Shown: in pieces, positions 13,811 to 17,986 of the stretch
Layout of the letters: each line of letters starts with the position of its first letter
How positions within the stretch are numbered: the stretch's first letter is position 1
Assembly: GCA_002346545.1 (NCBI GenBank)
Contig: DEAA01000031.1
Location: 10,243 to 28,228, forward strand
Reading direction: 5' to 3'
From: Acidobacteria bacterium UBA2994
GTDB lineage: Bacteria > Acidobacteriota > Vicinamibacteria > Vicinamibacterales > UBA8438
Length of the DNA: 17,986 nucleotides
Notes under the pieces: model-generated
Databases searched by the model: none
Seen by the model: the letters and a program-made list of their open reading frames with translations, nothing else
What the model was told of the DNA's origin: nothing
Position numbers and translations under genes: made by a program

Positions 13811-16639
13811 CTAGGCGACCGGAGCGGCCGCGGTTGACATCGCATCGGCGCAGCGCGCGCACAGGTCGTCGTCGTTCTCGGTGCCCGCCTGGCGTACCCA
13901 GCGCCAGCAACGCGGACAGCGGGATCCGGCGACTCTGGTTACGTCGATACGGACCCGTCCGTTGGCTTCGGCGTGGACCGTGGGATCGTTGTCAGCGTCC
14001 CCACCGACGATGCCCGATTCGACCGTGACGGCCGACGTGATGAAGAGCATCGGGAGGTCCGCTTCGTATCTCGTTAGCAGATCAGCCAGGGTACCCTCAG
14101 CGGTAAGTGTGACCGCCGCTTCGAGCGAAGTCCCCACGACCTTGGCCTGTCGGAGTTTCTCGAGCTCTCCGTTCACGGCGTTCCGCACGTTGACGAGTCG
14201 GTCCCAGCGTGCGGCAAGCTTGGGGTCCGAGAGCCGGTCGAGTCCGGCCGGGAAATCGGCCAGATGCACGCTGGCCTCGTCGGCGGCGGGCAGCGCCCGC
14301 CACAGCTCGTCCGCGGTGACGGGAAGAATCGGCGCGAACAGCCTGGCCAGGCCGTCGACGATCGTGTGGATCGCCGTCTGTGCCGATCGGCGCTCGGGTG
14401 CGTCCGGGCCGAAGGTGTAGAGCCGGTCCTTCGAGATATCCACGTAGAAGGCACTCAGGTCGACCGTGAGGTAGTGGTTGAGCGTGTGTACCGCGGTCTG
14501 GAATTCGTAGGCATCGTACGCCTGAAGCACGCTCGTCGCCACCTCGCCGTAGCGGCTGAGGGCATATCGGTCCACCTCGGTCAACTGGCCAGGGGCGAGA
14601 GCGTCCCGAGCCGGATCGAAGTCGTACAGGTTCGCTACCAGGATCCGGAGCGTATTCCGGATCTTCCGATAGGCCTCGATGATGCGTGCCAGAATGTGAG
14701 GGCCGATCCGGACCTCTTCGCGGTAGTCGACCATGGCCACCCAGAGCCGCAGGACCTCCGCCCCGCTCTTCTCGATGATGGCCTGTGGCTCGATGGTGTT
14801 GCCCACCGACTTCGACATCTTCCGGCCGGCCTCATCCACCACGAAGCCGTGGGTGATGACCTGGCGGTAGGGGGCCGCGTCCCGAGTGCCCAGGCCCACG
14901 AGTAGCGAGCTATGGAACCAGCCCCGATACTGGTCGCTTCCCTCGAGGTAGACGTCGTAGGGCCAGCCGAGCTCCGGGTGATCACCCTGGATGCCTTCAT
15001 GGCTAGAGCCGGAGTCGAACCAGACGTCGAGAATGTCACGTTCCCGCTCGAAGTCGGTGCCGTCACACTCGGGACAGCGCAGCCCGTCGGGAAGGAACTC
15101 GTCCAGCTCCCGCTCGTACCAGGCATCGGCGCCGTGCTTGGCGAAGACCGAAGCAGCCCGTTCGGTCAACTCGGGGGTCAGGACCGCTTCGCGGCATCCC
15201 GTGCAGTACACCGCCGGAATCGGCACGCCCCAGGAACGCTGGCGGGAGATGCACCAGTCGGGCCGATTGGCCAGCATATTGTGGATGCGCTCCTCGCCCC
15301 AGGCGGGGAACCACTCTGTCCCTTCGACGGCGGCGAGCGCCCGTCCTCGGAGGTTGTCCCGGTCCATGGCGATGAACCACTGCCAGGTCGCGAGGAAGAT
15401 AACCGGCCGGTGACAGCGCCAGCAGTGCGGGTAGGTGTGGTCGATCGTATCCCGATGCCACAATCGTTCCCGTTCGGCCAGCGCCGCCTCCACTTTCGGG
15501 TTGGCGTCGAAGACCTTCTCGCCACCGACGATCTCGACATCATCGTCGAACCGGCCCGAGTGTCCGATCGGCGCATAAATCTCCAGCCCGTAGCGGGTTC
15601 CCGTCACGTAGTCGTCGGCGCCGTGCCCAGGCGCGGTGTGGACCGCACCGGTGCCCTGCTCCAGGGTGACGTAGTCGGCTAGCACGCCGACAGAGTCCCG
15701 GTCGTAGAGCGGGTGGCGGAATCGTAGTCCTTCCAGGTCGCAGCCCTTCAGGCTCCCGATCCGGTTCGAGAAGTCGCGCCCGATGATCTCGCCAACCGAC
15801 TCGGCCAGCGACTGGGTCAGGATTACGGCGGTCCCGTCCACATCGTACGCCGCGTAGTCGAATTTCGGGTGGAACGCCACGGCGAGGTTCGACGGGATGG
15901 TCCACGGCGTCGTGGTCCAGATCAGCACCGAAACGGGCCGGTCCGCCAACGCCGGGGCCCGCTCGGCGAGCAGGCGGGCGCTTTCGTCCCGAAGCCGAAA
16001 TTCCACGTAGATCGAGGGGGAGGTATGCTCCTCGTGCTCGACCTCGGCCTCGGCCAGCGCGGTCCGACAATGGAGACACCAGTGGACGGGCTTCTTGCCC
16101 TTGTACACCGCTCCGTGTTCGACGAACCGGCCCAGGGCGCGGACAATGGCGGCTTGATACCCCGGGCTCATGGTCAGATATGGCTGGTCCCAGGCACCGA
16201 GGACGCCGAGCCGACGGAAGTCCTTGCCCTGTAGCTCGACGAACTCCTGGGCGTACTCGCGGCAGGCTCGTCGGAAGTCGGCGACGCTCAACTCCCGCTT
16301 CTTCTTGCCGAGCTGCTTGTCGACCTTGAGCTCGATCGGCAGGCCGTGGCAGTCCCAGCCGGGGATATACGGGGCATCGAAGCCGGCCATTGTCTTGGAC
16401 TTGACGATGACGTCCTTGAGGATCTTGTTCAGCGCGTGCCCGATGTGAATCTGCCCGTTGGCGTATGGAGGGCCATCGTGTAGGACGAAGCGCGGCGCGC
16501 CAGCGCGCTGGTTCCGAATTCGCTCGTAGAGGCCCATTTCGTCCCACCTGGCGATGGCTGCCGGCTCCGTCGTCTGGAGATTGGCCTTCATCGGGAAGTC
16601 TGTTTGGGGGAGATTGAGCGTCGTTTTCCAGTCAGACAT
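13811..16639 (-). CDS. ileS: Isoleucyl-tRNA synthetase
   Basis: This 942-residue class I synthetase charges tRNA-Ile. The ATP-binding signatures are complete: HIGH at residues 65-68 and KMSKS at 607-611. The editing domain carries [11 protein letters not shown] at 241-251, which hydrolyses mischarged valyl-tRNA. A C-terminal zinc knuckle has Cys908/Cys911 and Cys927/Cys930. Further CxxC pairs are present in the catalytic half (Cys188/Cys191, and CTGC and CPEC in the region before [12 protein letters not shown]), as in some bacterial IleS. Length matches E. coli IleS (938). The ATG at 16639 has an AGGAAG Shine-Dalgarno and a nearby TACAAT -10. No T-box leader fits in the roughly 100-bp upstream region. 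It is the first gene of the six-gene minus-strand run. Confidence 0.97.
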   Translation of the reverse strand: MSDWKTTLNLPQTDFPMKANLQTTEPAAIARWDEMGLYERIRNQRAGAPRFVLHDGPPYANGQIHIGHALNKILKDVIVKSKTMAGFDAPYIPGWDCHGLPIELKVDKQLGKKKRELSVADFRRACREYAQEFVELQGKDFRRLGVLGAWDQPYLTMSPGYQAAIVRALGRFVEHGAVYKGKKPVHWCLHCRTALAEAEVEHEEHTSPSIYVEFRLRDESARLLAERAPALADRPVSVLIWTTTPWTIPSNLAVAFHPKFDYAAYDVDGTAVILTQSLAESVGEIIGRDFSNRIGSLKGCDLEGLRFRHPLYDRDSVGVLADYVTLEQGTGAVHTAPGHGADDYVTGTRYGLEIYAPIGHSGRFDDDVEIVGGEKVFDANPKVEAALAERERLWHRDTIDHTYPHCWRCHRPVIFLATWQWFIAMDRDNLRGRALAAVEGTEWFPAWGEERIHNMLANRPDWCISRQRSWGVPIPAVYCTGCREAVLTPELTERAASVFAKHGADAWYERELDEFLPDGLRCPECDGTDFERERDILDVWFDSGSSHEGIQGDHPELGWPYDVYLEGSDQYRGWFHSSLLVGLGTRDAAPYRQVITHGFVVDEAGRKMSKSVGNTIEPQAIIEKSGAEVLRLWVAMVDYREEVRIGPHILARIIEAYRKIRNTLRILVANLYDFDPARDALAPGQLTEVDRYALSRYGEVATSVLQAYDAYEFQTAVHTLNHYLTVDLSAFYVDISKDRLYTFGPDAPERRSAQTAIHTIVDGLARLFAPILPVTADELWRALPAADEASVHLADFPAGLDRLSDPKLAARWDRLVNVRNAVNGELEKLRQAKVVGTSLEAAVTLTAEGTLADLLTRYEADLPMLFITSAVTVESGIVGGDADNDPTVHAEANGRVRIDVTRVAGSRCPRCWRWVRQAGTENDDDLCARCADAMSTAAAPVA

Positions 16640-16662
16640 CGGTACTTCCTGCTGATCTTCCC

Positions 16663-16668
16663 ATTGTA
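16663..16668 (-). promoter_or_regulatory. Candidate -10 (TACAAT) for the ileS operon
   Basis: On the minus strand TACAAT (five of six consensus matches) lies 23 nt upstream of the ileS ATG. It gives a predicted leader of about 17 nt that includes the AGGAAG Shine-Dalgarno. No clear -35 is seen at 16-18 bp. Confidence 0.5.
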
Positions 16669-16721
16669 GTGCATGGCCTAGGGCCGCCCTGTGGCGAGCC
16701 TGCCGCCAGGAAGACGCTCTG

Positions 16722-16727
16722 TATAAT
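16722..16727 (+). promoter_or_regulatory. Consensus -10 (TATAAT) directly before the M16 remnant
   Basis: A perfect TATAAT ends 7 nt before the GTG at 16735, so transcription would start at or next to the start codon. A weak -35-like CTGCCG lies at 16700-16705 (16-bp spacer). No Shine-Dalgarno precedes the GTG, which fits a leaderless message. It is divergent from the ileS promoter, with about 53 bp between the two hexamers. Confidence 0.6.
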
Positions 16728-16734
16728 TGACGCC

Positions 16735-17349
16735 GTGTACCTGCCTGCCAATTCCCGAGATGAAGCGCTTTCGACTTCCTACGCGGCCCATCTCGACAAC
16801 GGTCTCCAAGTGCTCGTGCAGGACTCGTGTGCGCTGGGTGTGGTGCTGGTAATAGGTCGGCTCACGGGACGAATCCCCGGGTCTGACCGGCGTCTTGCAC
16901 TGGGTCGAGCACATAAACTTAAGGGTACCCGGGAGGACGAGTTCAAGCAGGTGATCGAGCGGTCCGGGGGCTTCTGGAACGGTTACACCTGGATTGACCA
17001 GACAACCTACGTGTCCACTGCGACGCGTGACGCGTTCGACCAGACGTTGACGTTGGAAGCCGAGCAGATGGACGGCGGTCTCTACGCCCCGGAGGCGTTC
17101 GAGGTCGAGTTGGCCAGTGCCAAGCAGTATCACGCCGGCGCGATGCCCCGCTCGCTCGAGACCAACGCCGGCATTGCCCGTTTCCTGCACACAAATGAAC
17201 AGTTCGGTCTCGAACTCGACTACGACCTTCGGCTCACTGAACTTGTCGATGCCGTCACGCTTGACGATGAGGCCGATGCTGCGCGGGCGGCCTTGGCCGC
17301 CGACCGGGCGGTGATTGCGATTGCCGAGCCCTACGAGGACCCGCCGTGA
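16735..17349 (+). pseudogene. Decayed M16 (pitrilysin/MPP-like) zinc peptidase remnant
   Basis: The open frame encodes 204 residues, while M16 proteins of this kind are usually about 400 or more. The N-terminus ([12 protein letters not shown]) and a middle part (KGTREDEFKQVIERSGGFWNGYTWIDQTTY) match M16 domain 1. Between them the open frame reads unrelated residues, while the +1 frame reads [32 protein letters not shown], with the HxxEH zinc motif at 16898-16912. So at least two frame changes and two stop mutations have occurred, and the open frame lacks the zinc site. After about residue 125 the sequence jumps to what looks like the C-terminal half of an M16 protein (SLETNAGIARFL, then FGLELDYD, AVTLDD, DRAVIAIAEPYE), implying a large internal deletion. 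The GTG start is placed by the TATAAT 7 nt upstream. The stop overlaps the next gene as GTGA. It is unlikely to be an active protease. Confidence 0.75.
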
Positions 17350-17986
17350 AGGCGGTGCTCTTCGACGTCGATTTCACGCTTATCTATCCCGGGGCGCGGT
17401 TCGATGCCACAGGGTACGAGGCGTTTGGTCGCCAGCATGGCTTGGCCGTCGATCCCGCACGGTTCCCGGCGGCCGTCGCTGCCGCTGCCGCTGAACTCGA
17501 GGTGGGAAACGATCCGACCTATCGTCCGGAGCTGTTCGTCCGCTACGTCCGAAGGCTCATGGAGGAGATGGGTGGAGAGGGACCCGGCCTGGATGCGTGC
17601 GCCAGGGAGGTGTACGAGGAATGGGCGGCCTGTCGCCATTTCTCGCTCTATGACGACGTGATTCCAGCGCTCGAGCAGCTCCACGCGCGAGGCTTTCGGC
17701 TGGGTCTGGTGTCCAACACCCATCGGTGCCTCGATAGCTTCAGGCGACACTTTAACTTGGACTCGTTCATCACCGCCGTGGTTTCCTCATCGGACCATGG
17801 TTACATGAAACCGCATCCCAGCATCTTCGAGGCGGCATTGCGTGCGCTCGAGGTTGAGGCGGGAGAGGCCGTCATGGTTGGCGATAGCGTGAGCCATGAC
17901 ATCAGCGGCGCGCGTCAGGTGGGCATGCACGCCGTGTTGCTCGACCGTGCCGGCGAGATCACCGACTTACCGCCCGACGTGCCGGT
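17346..17986 (+). CDS. HAD-superfamily hydrolase (partial, runs off the window)
   Basis: The first 213 codons are present and the frame is open to the window end. Motif I is DVDFTL at residues 7-12, with nucleophile Asp7 and acid/base Asp9; motif II is VSNTH with Ser123; motif III is YMKPHP with Lys155; motif IV is VGDSVSHD with Asp180 and Asp185. All catalytic residues are in place. An alpha-helical cap of C1 type (about 16-100) suggests a phosphoglycolate-phosphatase or haloacid-dehalogenase-like phosphatase; the substrate cannot be assigned. The GTG start at 17346 overlaps the stop of the M16 remnant by four bases (GTGA), so translation probably depends on ribosomes arriving from that frame. 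No independent Shine-Dalgarno is seen. Confidence 0.88.
   Translation, partial: MKAVLFDVDFTLIYPGARFDATGYEAFGRQHGLAVDPARFPAAVAAAAAELEVGNDPTYRPELFVRYVRRLMEEMGGEGPGLDACAREVYEEWAACRHFSLYDDVIPALEQLHARGFRLGLVSNTHRCLDSFRRHFNLDSFITAVVSSSDHGYMKPHPSIFEAALRALEVEAGEAVMVGDSVSHDISGARQVGMHAVLLDRAGEITDLPPDVP

Noticed and set aside
15540..16547. A 335-codon minus-strand frame overlapping ileS in another phase
   Set aside because: Its sequence is Arg/Pro/Gly-rich and low in family-like motifs; ileS in the same place is complete with HIGH and editing motifs.
16640..16734. T-box leader for ileS
   Set aside because: The gap is under 100 bp, contains a divergent promoter and shows no T-box sequence or antiterminator.
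16913..16926. Programmed -1 ribosomal frameshift site restoring the M16 frame
   Set aside because: The bases around AAC TTA AGG do not form a canonical X XXY YYZ slippery heptamer, and the two upstream in-frame stops (TAA, TAG) would still block the conserved frame.

Overview
The window is a gene-dense, GC-rich stretch of a Gram-negative (diderm) bacterial chromosome. A TonB/ExbB/ExbD cluster, a lipoprotein-type TPR protein and the LspA/Lgt lipoprotein enzymes point to an outer membrane. The TonB tail, the shape of the TonB-ExbB-ExbD-ExbD-TPR cluster and a Cys-rich conserved hypothetical protein resemble Acidobacteriota, perhaps the Vicinamibacteria. That placement rests on recalled family patterns, not on a search. 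No insertion sequence, prophage, CRISPR array, rRNA or tRNA was seen.

Layout. (1) Positions 1-2766, plus strand: the last codons of a tonB gene, then exbB, two tandem exbD genes and a TPR protein with a probable lipoprotein signal. A perfect 15-bp hairpin lies between exbB and the first exbD, and a terminator-like hairpin follows the TPR gene. (2) 2846-4996, plus: a bifunctional (p)ppGpp synthetase/hydrolase of the Rel/SpoT type, possibly on a leaderless mRNA. (3) 5011-6329, minus: ridA, rpmB (zinc-binding L28) under an extended -10 promoter, and a Cys-rich protein of unknown function. (4) 6330-6836: a roughly 500-bp divergent intergenic region with two hairpins. (5) 6837-10106, plus: a DksA/TraR-type zinc-finger regulator, a 387-bp potentially structured intergenic region, and the Lon protease. 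(6) 10121-16639, minus: a compact run ileS-lspA-lgt-rluD-nudix-fpg, probably one operon, with lspA/lgt and rluD/nudix overlapping. (7) 16735-17986, plus: a decayed M16 peptidase gene overlapping by four bases a HAD hydrolase that runs off the window.

How the genes fit together. The first cluster is the inner-membrane motor that energises TonB-dependent outer-membrane transport. Rel and the DksA-like protein both belong to stringent-response biology, and Lon adds protein quality control. The minus-strand operon combines isoleucyl-tRNA charging, lipoprotein maturation (Lgt then LspA), rRNA pseudouridylation, a Nudix hydrolase and DNA glycosylase repair.

Most of the window is ordinary housekeeping sequence, and I do not see a convincing new multi-gene system. 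The observations most worth a second look are: the M16 remnant, whose conserved frame carries two stops and an intact HxxEH motif that the open frame skips; a DNA glycosylase with a plant-like zincless finger; start codons placed 7 nt after -10-like hexamers; the intercistronic exbB/exbD hairpin; and the unexplained dksA-lon intergenic region.
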